A stretch of 64,000 nt of DNA from Lophium mytilinum (Eukaryota; Ascomycota; Dothideomycetes; Mytilinidiales; Mytilinidiaceae): contig MU004181.1 in the NCBI GenBank assembly GCA_010093605.1, positions 1,302,001 through 1,366,000 on the forward strand, in the 5' to 3' direction. The translations under genes and the position numbers were made by a program. Numbering within the stretch: the stretch's first letter is position 1; each line of letters starts with the position of its first letter. The notes beneath the pieces are model-generated. The model was not told where the DNA came from, made no database searches, and saw nothing but the letters and a program-made list of their open reading frames with translations. Below, piece by piece: positions 10,465 through 21,918 of the stretch.

Positions 10465-12639
10465 TCATCGAGCTTCAGGGAACTTAATACCTGGAACGGT
10501 TTGGTCGAATGCATTGTAATCCAGCATCTCGTATCCTGGATTCGCGAGGTAATCTCCTGGATTGACATCCTGATACATATTCCCGGCGTGCATAGGACCT
10601 TGACCAGCTATCTGAAAGTTGAAGTTATTCAGTGCCGAATTATCGAGCACAAACGACAAGTCGCTGAACTCGCCCCCAAGGTTTTCGTAATAAGGGTTTA
10701 CCATATATGGATTATCAGCGACCCCTGCGAGCGATGTAGATCCAGACATAGTCGCGTTCGTCGCACTTCCCATGAATGCCTTGGGAATTTGAGGCTGCTG
10801 CTTGCCCTCCTTGTATGCTCGCGCCTTGGCCATCAGTACGGAAAGAATCTCCCCGTTCTTCGAGATCTTGATATCCCCAGACCACCTCGTGAACCCGGCC
10901 TCAGCGACCGTCCACGCTCGATCCATGATCTCGGAACTTGGGAGCTGACATGATTCTGTGAGAATGAAAGCCAAGGGCAGAAAGTGAATGTACGCATCAA
11001 GAAGCCACGACCATTGTCTGGCCTTGGCATCTTCTTTCAGCAATTTTGGAATGTCAACGATGTCGCTGGCCATCTGCACTAGTCGAATGTGAGTACCCTC
11101 GGTTTGCGGCGAGGGCTTCAAGGACCCGTAGAGCTTGAACCACAGCTCAGCGACCAAGACACGAGCAACGTGTCGGGCAAGCCAATGAATGGGTTCTGAA
11201 CCAACGCAGTATCGTATAAATGTCGATTGTATGGTTCTATGGCATGTCTTTATCGTGCTTTCTTTGGCTGGGAGTAATGACGGCTCGTTGTCGTGTAAAC
11301 CATGATAGTGCGGGAATAGTCCTCCAATCTGCTCACTCGCTTTCGCTATTTCGAAGCGCATGAGACAAAAGCTCATTTCGGTCCATTCGACTCGAGGTAC
11401 GGGTAGTAGGTCTGTATCGGGGATCAGATCACGGTCGTTGATGTTGAGAGGAAGGCTCGGGCAGAAGTCTATCTCCATCGAAGGAGTCAGTCCGTGGTCT
11501 TCCGCGGCCCTCTGATCAAGATACCAAAGCTGCCACCAAAGTCGCTTCTCCATTTCGGAGTCGAATGCCGAGTAACTTCCAAGCTGAAGAGACGAACTGA
11601 TACATTTTGCTAGAGCACATATCGCCCAAGTCAATTTCGTTGAGTCCATGAATCGATTGAATGACAAATATAGAACGAACGCTTGGAGCATGGCGAGCTC
11701 TTCTATAGTTGATGGATCGGACTCCAAGAGGGCTTGCTCAACGGCGCAGCGGCGTGTTATCAAAGCGGCATTCTTTGGCATTTTGAAGCAGCCTTCGACT
11801 TCGCTGTCTGACATAGTTATGGCAGCTGTGAAACAGATAGTAAGGAGCAACGCATCTTCTCCTTTGGTAAGGGCTTCCTCGTTGTAAGTTCTCCGGAGTA
11901 TTATTGCTTCCAGTGAAGGTTTGTGGACAATTTTCACAAGCGGATCCACCTTATCCAAGAAAGCTTGGAAGCAGTATTGAGCCTGAGACGGTGTCGGACG
12001 GACAGCGGCTAGATCCATGAACGGGTTTCCAAGGGATTGCTTAGGGAACGTAGATTGAATAGTCGAACTTGTTGAATAGCCGCTAGAATTGTTGGATGCG
12101 GGCGTCCTCATGCCATTCTCAGTGCTCTCATACTTGTCTGTGTTTACGGACAGATTTCGTGAAGACCCTCTCGACGCCTGCATACCAGAGCCGGTACTAG
12201 AATGGTTGGATGAAGGTGTCTTCACACCACTGTCGTAGCCATCGCCGGCACTAGGACTCTGACTCTGGGCTGGATTTGCCTGAGCCGCCAGCAGTGCCTG
12301 GAACCCCCGGCGCTCACTCTCAATCAGCTTCGTCAGATCTTGGACTACAGTCTCCAGCTTCCTCATCCTCGCGTTGAGCGACTCCGGAGACTCCGTCACG
12401 TGATCGCCTTGCTCCGCCTTCGTATTCGAGGAGTTCCGGGGTCTTCGGCGACACTTGCGTACCGGTGACGGGTAGGTGCATTCGATTTTCCATTCTGTGC
12501 AGTTCTTGCAAGGGGATTCTTTGTTGCATTTGACTTTGCGCGTCTTGCAACCTATGCACGCTTTCCGGCGCAACGGGGCGTCTGGCGAAGGCTGGCCTGA
12601 CGAGAAGTCATCGGTCGGGGACAACAGCTGCATCGACAT
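10465..12639 (-). CDS. Zn(II)2Cys6 fungal transcription factor
   Basis: One uninterrupted 724-aa frame starting at an ATG at 12639. The binuclear zinc cluster is residues 28-54 (C28-x2-C31-x6-C38-x5-C44-x2-C47-x6-C54), followed by a basic linker and a Leu-spaced stretch at about 89-115 that could be a dimerisation coil. A Ser-rich linker leads to a fungal-specific transcription-factor domain; the segment with R-L-W-W-Q-L-W-Y-L-D-Q-R is characteristic. Nuclear regulator binding CGG-type sites by family knowledge. Its targets are unknown, and the neighbouring genes do not form an obvious cluster. Confidence 0.92.
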   Translation of the reverse strand: MSMQLLSPTDDFSSGQPSPDAPLRRKACIGCKTRKVKCNKESPCKNCTEWKIECTYPSPVRKCRRRPRNSSNTKAEQGDHVTESPESLNARMRKLETVVQDLTKLIESERRGFQALLAAQANPAQSQSPSAGDGYDSGVKTPSSNHSSTGSGMQASRGSSRNLSVNTDKYESTENGMRTPASNNSSGYSTSSTIQSTFPKQSLGNPFMDLAAVRPTPSQAQYCFQAFLDKVDPLVKIVHKPSLEAIILRRTYNEEALTKGEDALLLTICFTAAITMSDSEVEGCFKMPKNAALITRRCAVEQALLESDPSTIEELAMLQAFVLYLSFNRFMDSTKLTWAICALAKCISSSLQLGSYSAFDSEMEKRLWWQLWYLDQRAAEDHGLTPSMEIDFCPSLPLNINDRDLIPDTDLLPVPRVEWTEMSFCLMRFEIAKASEQIGGLFPHYHGLHDNEPSLLPAKESTIKTCHRTIQSTFIRYCVGSEPIHWLARHVARVLVAELWFKLYGSLKPSPQTEGTHIRLVQMASDIVDIPKLLKEDAKARQWSWLLDAYIHFLPLAFILTESCQLPSSEIMDRAWTVAEAGFTRWSGDIKISKNGEILSVLMAKARAYKEGKQQPQIPKAFMGSATNATMSGSTSLAGVADNPYMVNPYYENLGGEFSDLSFVLDNSALNNFNFQIAGQGPMHAGNMYQDVNPGDYLANPGYEMLDYNAFDQTVPGIKFPEAR

Positions 12640-14762
12640 AGTGAGGATTGGCCGTCTCAGGTGCTGCGTCGCGCAGCCAGCGTCACGTTGTGGAGAAGCA
12701 GGGAAAAGCGGAGAGAAAAGTACGGAGGAGCCGATGGATGCAGCAGCGTGGTCCGGCGTGCTCTAGGACCGGTAGTGGTAACAGTCGGCTGTCGACGATC
12801 CTTTGTCTTGGGTTGCTGGGGCTGACGGGAGGAGTGTATGGTAACAGATGAGCACACGCGCAACACCTCTGTGACCTCCAACGTGGAAGCAACAATAACG
12901 AGGTACTTCGGGCCGCGATAAATAATGGAGAAGAGATATTCGGACTCACTCCGCACGGGCGCAATGCCGGGACCTAGTCGAGTTATCTGACGTTGGAGAC
13001 TTTCGATATGTAATCAGCATTTTAGCGCCCGTCTGCCGACTCCGGGGCTGTGTATAGTCACGTGCAGCGTGGCTGTGTATGAAGTAGGTGAAGCTTTCAA
13101 GGTTCTTTCATCAAAACAACTCTCGGCCAGTGCGATCAAATGGGGCATCCGGTCCGGGCCTCGCAAATCTCGGCGCGTAATCACCATGCCTTGCGTCGTC
13201 AACATCAAGAGCTGATAGCAGGGTAGAGGTCGACGGCGCTAAGAGTCATTTCGAGAAGGCTGCGCTTCTTGCAGCAAATTCGCTTTACTGTATACATGGG
13301 GCAAGCAAAGCGCAAGTCTCAATGGACCCCAGGGAAGCAGGTTACTATTCCTAGTAAGTGTGTCCACTGATGCTCTTGAGAGGGTCATTTGGAATAGGTA
13401 ATGCATGTTGATAGGCCTCTATAATAGAACGCTCTTGTATGGGACTGGATTTATGCTGCAGGGATAGTCGCATTCTACTTCGCTATGTTCTCTACTGAAA
13501 AACGAACGAGCTCGTTGTTCGCAAGTCCTAGACCCTCGCTTAATCTTGGTGGTCGGACAGGACTCAAGAAAGGCAAGCTCCCTCGTAAGCCGACCATGAC
13601 AATCAAGTCCTCGTTGCGAATACGCTGAGCTAGGATCCACATGAGGCTTGCTTACCTACATAATCTTGTTCTCAGTATACGGTTTGTAATTCCCTACTCA
13701 TCATGGACGGACTGCAGACGCTGACGCGGTCTACGCCCTGTATGCAGCCTCGACGACACAAATGACTTCTACTGCTTAACTTCTGCCCAGTCTGGTAACG
13801 ATGTGTTCGACCACTACGTCCCCAACCGCACTTGAAGTGGAAGCCGCGTGTCCCCTTAAGAGGACCTTATTATATCCTATTACAGCCTACAGGTGCTTAC
13901 TTCGTCACTCCACCACATTTCGTCTTACAGCTTGATCCTAGCTTGTTACGTCTCATTGTATGGGGGTTTGAAGTCCAACAACCACGTATCAATGGGATGG
14001 CATGGGCGCCGGAAGCCGAATTGCGGAGTTGACCCATCCCTCAATCCTCATGTACCCACAGAGAGCAACAACGTAACCGTCCCACTGAGAATAGCTCGAG
14101 CCACTCTCAGCTAATCTTGTGATCCGGAGCTTAGATTATCGTGAAAGAAGGAACAAGAATCGATCATAGAAATATGAGAGCAAGCGTGAGATGCGAGCAA
14201 GACAAGACGCAGGCGGAATTGTAGCTGATTTAAGTGAAAATAGTGAGAACTGCAAATACAAGTTGGTGGCGTCGTTTACTACTGCCCCTTCTACGCATTT
14301 ACAAGAAAGGAGATACCTTGAAAGTTGCAGATACGGCCGATTAGCCACGTATTGGCTCCATCTACCCTCAGAAGTATCGTGGTCTTTCTAAAGCGAGCAC
14401 TTTGGCCTAACGCGCAGATTCGGGTGCGGAAGGGCGTTCATTACGCCAGAAATCATCAATGGAGGGTTCAGTCTTACCCCTGGCGCCAGCATTACCACTG
14501 GAGGTATTGGTTATGAGTTGTTGCCAGACTTGCCTTTTCAATCTACACTCTGGTCAGTCTGATGGAGCAGTTTAAAACAGGAACAAAGGAGGATCAGTAG
14601 TGGCTGGAAGGTTCATAGGACGGCCTTGGCTGGTCGATATATATGGAAGCGTCACTCTATCATAGAGCCAATAGACCTAAGATATCGCGCAATAAACGTG
14701 ACGAGGTTGGCGTTACTAAATATGTTCGCGTATACACTACAGGCCTTTCTATTAATCAATTT
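12640..14762. other. Gene-poor intergenic stretch
   Basis: About 2.1 kb: promoter side of the Zn2Cys6 gene on the left, 3' side of the small GTPase gene on the right. Only short unsupported frames. No RNA gene or repeat recognised. Confidence 0.45.
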
Positions 14763-15461
14763 TCACATGACTATACATTCAGTCGGGGCTGTCCTACCAC
14801 CTTTTTCAGTGGTAGTTTTGGCTGCGGTCCTAGCAACATCCTCCAGGACTTGTGGGCACAGTTCCCCAGTGAGAGCGCTGCACTCGGCATAGCGGTCACA
14901 CATCATTTCCTGGGCGACATTCAATGCCTCCTGTGGCATGATACTGACACCAAGCTTGCCGGCCTTCTTCTCCTCTTCTTTCCATTCGACTCGCAGGTCT
15001 CGTTTCAGGCCAAGGACCATGACTGGTAATTGCTCGTCGTAGTTATAATGAGCTTCGACGAAGTTCTTCCAACGTGTTTTCAGCGAGTGTAGGGTGGAGC
15101 GATTCGATATGTCAAAGCAAAGAATGATGAAGGACGGTTTGAGGAGGGTGTAGTTTTCTGGGGACGCGGTATCGTAGAAGTAGAAGCGGTATGGCCGGTT
15201 GTACATGGTTATGTTGAAAGTGAAGGGCTGGTCGCCATCTCGCAAGACGGGTAGCTGATACGGGGGTAGCAACTCGTGTTGAGGATGGATGCCGAGAGTG
15301 AGTCGCCTGGATGCAATTAGCCCTCGAACTGTATGTGAATTGCTTCTTCGAAGAGACGGAGCCGCCTTGTCATGGATGGAGACGTACGAGAGGAAGGTCG
15401 ACTTACCAACTTCTGCATCGCCCAGAAGAAGGATAGTGACCTCGGGTGAATCGGCGTCCAT
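14763..15461 (-). CDS. Atypical Ras/Rho-like small GTPase with CaaX box
   Basis: Exons 15461-15388 and 15306-14763 give 205 aa. The 81-nt intron (GTACGT donor, GCTAAT branch, CAG) has no stop and is a multiple of three, so the unspliced frame reads through as 232 aa. Splicing restores the family pattern G-K-S-T-F-L-S-R-L-T-L-G. The P-loop is G-D-A-E-V-G-K-S. The switch-II motif is D-T-A-S-P-E rather than D-T-A-G-x-E, and the guanine-specificity motif reads L-K-R-D instead of N/T-K-x-D. S-A-L follows as G5. The C-terminus is C-I-V-M, a farnesylation-type CaaX. Membrane-attached signalling GTPase; substitutions in G3/G4 suggest altered nucleotide cycling (inference). Confidence 0.82.
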   Translation of the reverse strand: MDADSPEVTILLLGDAEVGKSTFLSYVSIHDKAAPSLRRSNSHTVRGLIASRRLTLGIHPQHELLPPYQLPVLRDGDQPFTFNITMYNRPYRFYFYDTASPENYTLLKPSFIILCFDISNRSTLHSLKTRWKNFVEAHYNYDEQLPVMVLGLKRDLRVEWKEEEKKAGKLGVSIMPQEALNVAQEMMCDRYAECSALTGELCPQVLEDVARTAAKTTTEKGGRTAPTECIVM

Positions 15462-17224
15462 GGCTGTGTGGTTAGTGATAGAGAAGGAAGCTCGTCAAGG
15501 CGTATCTTCACATGTGCTTCATGCTAGCGAGTAGGTATCGGGCACCGGCAAGACTTTCTCGGTAGGGCTCTTAGCATAAGAAAAAGCGGGTTTCCCCAGA
15601 CACCAGGATGACCCCGGATTGAAAACGTTGGAATGCTTCTCCAAGAACTGACGTGTGGCGGCACGATGTTCCTACTGACATGGCATGACTGAGAACGTGA
15701 TGTTCAATAATATGCTGAAGCAGAGGATGATTTGATGGTCGATAACACTCGATGCGGCTCATGAATCGCGATGGATCTGGCCCCTCTGCTCAGGCCTCAC
15801 TCGCTAGCGACAGATTGGTCTCATTTGACAGTGGTACCATGGCTGGACCGCTGGAATTGACGGCTCCAATTCTGGTACGGCGCGATTGGTTCTTACAGGA
15901 GTACCACGGTAATGGAACACAACAGGACCAGAGAGCCCTATGCGGCATGCGCTCCAGGAAGTCGGGGGCAGTTCGGAGATGCCGTGGCGGGGCTGTCATT
16001 GGTATTGCCGCCACACGGGTAGAATACAGTGTAGAGAGTTTAGTTAGGGTCGTAATATTGAATGTATTGTAGAGGTACCGGGATAAGGATCCCATGCACG
16101 GGCCTAACTGCTGACCATGCCGCCAGTATTCCTCCTCTCTTTTCTTTCTTTAATGAACCGAGTTTTTCACATGCAATGAGAATGTCGACCTTTGCCTATT
16201 AACAACAGATCCTGCTGTCGTGAAATGTCGCAAGGGAGAAATGATAGTGATGCCGACGGTAACTGGACCAACAGCCGTCCAGCTAGACTTGATCTACAAT
16301 ATGAGACGTCAAGATGAAGAACTTAGCAAACTTAGTAGATCCTCAACCATGAGTCGAGCAAGAGCTCCTCGAGGGCAAGTCTTTAAGTCACAGATAGTAG
16401 AGAGGGGTGCGTATGGCTATATCCGTGTCAAAAGGGAAGACTATGGGAGAGGTAAATGAAGGAGTGTAGTGTCGCCTGTAACTTGATCAGGAACCAGCCG
16501 GAGGAAAGTTATATAGCAACGGAGCTCATGTTTGGAGTTCAGGCGCATTGTCGACGGTAGAAGGATCGACAATAGGATGCTCAAAAGACGAGACCACGAT
16601 GGGACCTCTCATTGGGAGTGTTTGGCAGCTTGGTCATTGATTGGGCCCGTGCATAGAATTCTATGATACACTCAATATTACGACACCACCTAAACTCTCT
16701 ACACCGGCTCTGTTTCGAGGGGTCTTCTAGTCCAGGTCCCTGCGTGCCTACTGCACATGACGGCGGGCGACAAACGCCCTTTGCTTCGAAGCGCCCGACT
16801 CCAGCTCGAACACTTACCTCCTCTCTCCTCTCTACACTGCTCTGCTCCGGTGCTATTGCCTTTGTCCTCTGCCCTAGGACGCCGAAGAACGAGAAAGAGC
16901 CGCCGCTGCCTGTCAAAGCGAGTACTACGACCGCCTCACCTGGCACGGCAATACAGCACGATTCCTTAAACCCGCCCAGCTGCTCTTCCGCCACCGACCG
17001 TTACGTCTGCCACGGGACATCCTCTTGCATCGTTGCGGCTGCCAATTCAGCCTCCGACCGGCCGTTCTGCGCTGCTGGCCTGCTGAAACAACTGCAGGGG
17101 ACCGACGGCTTCCCCGAGTTGCCTGCATACACACCCTCCGCGACTACAAGTCAACCGTGGCACAGCTCCTCCGGAGTCATAACATGTCTCTATCGAGACT
17201 GTTTGCTACCGCACAATCACCACA
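15462..17224. other. Divergent intergenic region
   Basis: About 1.8 kb between the ATG of the GTPase gene (minus) and that of the proline-rich protein gene (plus). It should hold both promoters. A 197-codon frame at 16663-17256 overlaps the next gene in another frame and is better explained as leader sequence with upstream ATGs. Confidence 0.45.
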
Positions 17225-18418
17225 ATGAGCCCCTTTATCACCGCCGGCCAGTCTGACCAGTCTGTCCCCGGCCCGTATTCCGCCAACAAATTCACCTCTC
17301 CTCCACACGACACCACCTCCCGCCTCGACACAACTCCCGCCCTCACCAAAGTCAGCGACAAGACCAGCATGCACGCGAAGCCCGTCCCCGATCTATCAGC
17401 CCATGAGCCCGTCATGAAGGCCACCTCTGAGGACAGATCTTCAAGGGCCCTCCAACAATCTCAAACGCCCACCGCACCAGCTCCGAAGGTGGCACGCATC
17501 CTGAGAGAAGAGCCAGAACGCCTGCCACAGCTTCACCAGCCACGCCCTTCTACGCCTAGAGCTCAAACTGATCCCACCCCGGATCTTCTCCTCCATGCTA
17601 CCCACCACCCTCGCCCGCGTAACCGCTCTCCCTACTCTCGCAGCCACCTCCGCTCGCAGTCGAGCTCCAGCTTGCTCAGTGCACCGCTCATGACACGAGC
17701 TCACTCACTCCCGAGCGTCATCAACACAGTCGGCAGTCTCTCCTTCTCGCCCGCTCGACCCTCCAGTCCTCTGCGCTCCCCAGCTCGCTCTCGCAGCCCC
17801 TTCAAAGCTTCCGACGAGCCATACAGCCACTCGGGCGCGCCGAGCGTGTGTGACATCTCAGAAGACGCCGAACTCGAGCTCACTCCGCGCGGTTCAGCCG
17901 ACAAAATGCCGCCGCTCATCTCATTCCACAGCACCACGTTGCCTCGCAATCGCCGCCGACCCGCTTCGCCGCTCTACCAGGTCTCCAACGTGCCCTTCGG
18001 CAGTGCTCCCACGAGTACACCGACATCTACCAACTCATCCCCGCTCCTCGCACCTACGAAGTTCAACGAGCCGTTCCCCTCGACATACCAATACAGCAGC
18101 TCCTATTCCTCCTCTGTTCCGTCAACACCAACCTCCATGCGCTCCCGGAGCCCCAGCGTCTCCTCGCTTGAGACCATACCCGATTCGCCGGACGCAGAGG
18201 AAGAAGCCATAGAGGCCGACCGCATCGCGAAGCTGAAGGCCGCAGCTGACGCCGAAAGCGCAGCAGCAGACCCACTGCGTCGGGGTAGCCTAGACGTCCC
18301 CGGCGAGACGAGGACACTCCGATTCGGCAAGCGCGACGCGCGAAAGAGGTGGAGCGTGTGCGGTGCAGAGCGGCGAGGCGACCTGGACCTCGAGACGATT
18401 TGGGAGTCGGCGGACTGA
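17225..18418 (+). CDS. Basic proline/serine-rich protein, fungal-specific
   Basis: Single-exon frame, 397 aa, no signal peptide or membrane helix. Most is low-complexity Ser/Pro/Arg sequence with many S-P and R-S-x-S-P motifs, i.e. potential proline-directed phosphorylation sites. The C-terminal 90 residues are more ordered: an acidic/helical block (I-P-D-S-P-D-A-E-E-E-A-I-E-A-D-R-I-A-K-L) and an end rich in R/K and W (R-K-R-W-S-V-C-G, then D-L-D-L-E-T-I-W-E). This resembles the conserved tail of filamentous-fungal 'basic proline-rich' hypothetical proteins. Function unknown. Intrinsic disorder is inferred from composition. Confidence 0.75.
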   Translation: MSPFITAGQSDQSVPGPYSANKFTSPPHDTTSRLDTTPALTKVSDKTSMHAKPVPDLSAHEPVMKATSEDRSSRALQQSQTPTAPAPKVARILREEPERLPQLHQPRPSTPRAQTDPTPDLLLHATHHPRPRNRSPYSRSHLRSQSSSSLLSAPLMTRAHSLPSVINTVGSLSFSPARPSSPLRSPARSRSPFKASDEPYSHSGAPSVCDISEDAELELTPRGSADKMPPLISFHSTTLPRNRRRPASPLYQVSNVPFGSAPTSTPTSTNSSPLLAPTKFNEPFPSTYQYSSSYSSSVPSTPTSMRSRSPSVSSLETIPDSPDAEEEAIEADRIAKLKAAADAESAAADPLRRGSLDVPGETRTLRFGKRDARKRWSVCGAERRGDLDLETIWESAD

Positions 18419-19532
18419 GTATGTTACGGGGTCACACGATCGTGCAACGTGTCTCTACCCTCAGTTCCAGAACATACGCGAGGACACTCGCGTCCTCTTG
18501 CTGCGAACCCCGTCAACACCATTGAGCACCTTCACCCATTAGGGCTCAAACTCATATCATGCATTCAGCCGGCGTTATCAGCTCCTCCGTATCCAGATGC
18601 GCAAGAGCCTATTTCCTCTTTCTCTTTTCATCCTGTCACGGTCCCTTTCTTTCCAATCACTTGCATACTCTCGGCGTCCTGCGTTGAAACATCTTACCAG
18701 CAAAACTCTGTTTCCTGTTTTTGCTGTTCACAGCATATTGCATCTTGCCTGTCTCCATACAAATACCATACCATGATACCCCCCGTTCGCTATGGCGGAA
18801 TGCGAGAGCCAAGGGGATGCTGGAGTTGCAACTGGAGTTTTATTTCCGAGAGCGAGAACGGAATCAAACGGCGTCATACCGGTGCCTGGATTGCATACGA
18901 GTACGTTTGTTGGGTAGGTTTGCCAGACTGTGGGCTACAGACTTAACAAACTACGTACTTCAATATGTGAGTAGTCTTTGCTGACGGACGGCAAACGAAT
19001 TCGTGTGGAAAGTCACACATTATATGTATACAATACGATACTGCTACTGCATACGTGGCTTTCACGATGTTTTTTGATGCGTGCGTGATCTACTATACGA
19101 ATGTGATGTACTGAACTAGAGAGTTATACCTAACGAATGTAGCGTATCAAATAGGTGCGCCGCACCGAGTGAGTGTGATTTACTGAACGAGTGTGTGAGT
19201 CTTCACGGAGACTCTATTGAACTGCTGTTGTTGAACAGCACGAGGTAATTCTACAACTCTAGGTAACCCGAAATATGCAAAATACCCAAAGAACGCCGCC
19301 GGCCATACCGATCCGTTCAATGCAACCAGCCGTCAATGTCCAAGAAAGTACAATGCGAATGCAGGGCGACCGACCATCCTAAACGGAGCACCCTTAGCCA
19401 AGACCAGTAACCAGGCCGGTCCCAAAATCCTGTAACGCCATCCATGTAGCCAAGGCGGAGACGATGATTTCTGCCTCCCAAACGAACATATTTGCAAGAT
19501 TTCTATATCTTAGATACTTGATTGTGGGTGTC
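18419..19532. other. Convergent 3' intergenic region
   Basis: Between the stops of the proline-rich gene and the DMT-carrier gene. Around 19080-19210 there are imperfect repeats of a GTGATnTACTGAAC-like word. No gene supported. Confidence 0.4.
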
Positions 19533-21326
19533 CTAGTCGTCCATGTCGCTTGAGTCGCTTCCGGCCTCGAGCTTCTTCCGCCTCTCCTCGTCCATTTCTT
19601 TGTAGGTTGCATGGCTGAGTAGCCCGAATGCGCCGATGATGAGGAGACCGCCTACGATCGCGGCGGGGGTAAGTGGGGTATTGAGGGGCTCCGGGAGGAG
19701 CTGGTCGACGATGGCGACAATGAAGATGGTGAGCAGAGCGGCGACGGAGGAGAGGACGGGGGAGGTGAGGGATATGAGGACGAGGAAGGAGCCGGAGAAA
19801 GCTGCGGACATATGTCAATAAGGGGACCTACTGAAGGGAGTGGTAGGAAGGTAACACTCACTTGCGTTGGCGAGGACACTAATGGCCATCATCCACGCCG
19901 CTTCCCCGCGAGGCAACGCAAACTCCTCCATACCCGTGTAGTTCATGATAGGCAGCGGGATCCATAGGATGCAGAGCGTGAAGCATCCGATCAGCGAGCC
20001 GAAGAAGTTGGCGAATATCATGCCCCGGCCGGGACTGCAGCCGTCAGGGGGGCATGCGAGTTTCTTGTAGAGCACCTCGTAGAAGCCGTAGAGTACGCTT
20101 CCGACTCCGATAATCAGATTCCCAAGGGCGCGATTCTCCGCCTCGTGCGAAGGAGGTGATTTGTCTCCGCCAGCTCCACCGCCAGATTTACTTCCGTGCT
20201 TTGCGGGAGACGAGTCGCCGTATGCAACGACAAAGACCCCGATAATGGCAATACCCACGGCAACGACTTTGGAAAGGCGGAGCTTTTCATGTAGCAGTGG
20301 GATGCTGAAAGCATAGGCGAAGAACGCGGAGCAGTTGTAAATAGCTGTGAGGTCGCTTGCGGTGGTTAGGTTGACGGCAACGTACCAGCTCCCTCCGGCG
20401 ACAGTGAGTGCGCAGGTCACGAGAGTGGTCATTCTGAGCATGTAGGGAACCGGAGAGGACTGGGAGGCGCGGACCGAAGGGTGTAGGGTGCCGTGCTCGA
20501 CCATTAGGGCAGTCTGGCGGAGTATCTGAACGTGCCGTCGCCAGAAGGTTTTCCAGGGCATGTTCCATTTCTGGAGTCGGAGGATTAGGAGTTGGAACGG
20601 CCAGAGGATAACCCAGGAGCCGTGGGTGAAGTACCTGAGATCGAGGATATAAACATTAGCATTTAGGCAGGTGAGTATGAGAGTGTTACAGCCGCATCTA
20701 GGGTCATTTGAGTCCACTCACAGCATGCAATACGGCTTGTTCCATTTGAGCTGGTGCTGGATGTACACTGCCGTTTCGGTCTGCACCGTGAAGCTGACCA
20801 GGCTTAATGATAAAAATATGGCAGCATATATGTATTTCCTCCGCGTCTCGAATGAAGCCTGCGATTCTGGGTCCCGCTCGTGAAAGGTGGACCGCCGGGA
20901 CAGGCCGCCTGGCCGCGTTGGGGAGTCGAAATCCGGGCCATCGTCTTTAGATGCTAGGAGCGGCTGATGATGTGACCGGCTGTGGTCAGCGCGGTCGTAT
21001 GAGGGTCGCAGGTCGGAGGGCATGTCTGGGTCTTCGACGTCTTGGTCATTCCAGTCCTCGAAGTCGAGGTCGCTGTCAGATTCGTTGTCTCCTGGGAGGA
21101 CACCTGGATCTTTGGCTTTACTTCTGGAAGGCCACTCCTGAGGATGGGGCAGGTCTGAAAAGGGCGACGAGGTCTCTGAGAGTTGTCGTGACGAAGGCTG
21201 AGAGATTATCACAGGGGAGCTGAAGCGATCGGACGAGGCTGCGTCGTTGAGAGAGTGTGGCGTTCGTTCCGGAGGGTGGAGGGAGAGCGACTTTGTCTTC
21301 TGGAGTGGGATGTCTTCGGCAGGCAT
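19533..21326 (-). CDS. DMT-superfamily (EamA/SLC35-like) membrane transporter
   Basis: Three exons (21326-20722, 20634-19862, 19801-19533) with 87- and 60-nt introns encode 548 aa. The N-terminal 165 residues are hydrophilic, Ser/Asp-rich and probably cytosolic, with an acidic stretch (E-S-D-S-D-L-D-F-E-D-W). About ten hydrophobic helices follow in two halves, interrupted by a Gly/Ser-rich loop, as in nucleotide-sugar/drug-metabolite transporters. The C-terminus is charged and acidic, ending S-D-M-D-D. Family is clear from topology and the segment D-L-T-A-I-Y-N-C-S-A-F-F-A-Y. Substrate and compartment are not readable from sequence; Golgi or vacuolar membrane is likely. Confidence 0.82.
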
Positions 21327-21918
21327 CCAAGCGACTCACGCGGTACGGCACAATGGCAGGCGGCTATAAAGAGTGTGGGTGGAGACTCAGATCATGAATG
21401 GTGTTGCAGGCCATGAGGACGCGGCACCAGCCCTGTTCACCCTCGACGTACGCCCAGTCTGTGCAGTAGTGTGGAGAAGCTAGCCTAGGGAGTGACCCCG
21501 TGACTGCCAAGCCTCAGGGTCTCAAAGTGAACGACATGTGCCTCAGGGGACTCTCCGCGACAATCACAGCTCCTTTTCCCGAAGTAAGTAATGCGTCTTT
21601 GTCCCGCTGTGATGCCACCTGGTTGCTTTGGCGGGCAGCGATGCCATCATCGTGCACCCCCTGTGAATCCTGCTACGATTCCGTAAGCAGCTACAACCTA
21701 TCGCCGCGGACTTTGGGCGCCGTGAGAGTGTGAGAGCGTTGTGGACCATTCACTTATTATCTCCGGCTGTTGGTGCACTCTATCCGCTTAGAAATGTAGA
21801 CCCCATGCTGTTCAGCTCAAAACGTCTTTGACTTTGACTATAAGTCGTTCTTCCCTTATGACACTTTAATCACCACAATTTCATCGATCCTCTGCCTCAG
21901 GTTTATCATTCCATCATC
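21327..21918. other. Divergent promoter region (DMT carrier / aldo-keto reductase)
   Basis: About 590 bp between two outward-facing start codons. Only short unsupported frames. Confidence 0.5.

Noticed and set aside
16663-17256. 197-codon frame overlapping the proline-rich gene start
   Set aside because: No domain; composition resembles CT-rich leader sequence, and the overlapping frame at 17225 has a conserved-looking C-terminus.
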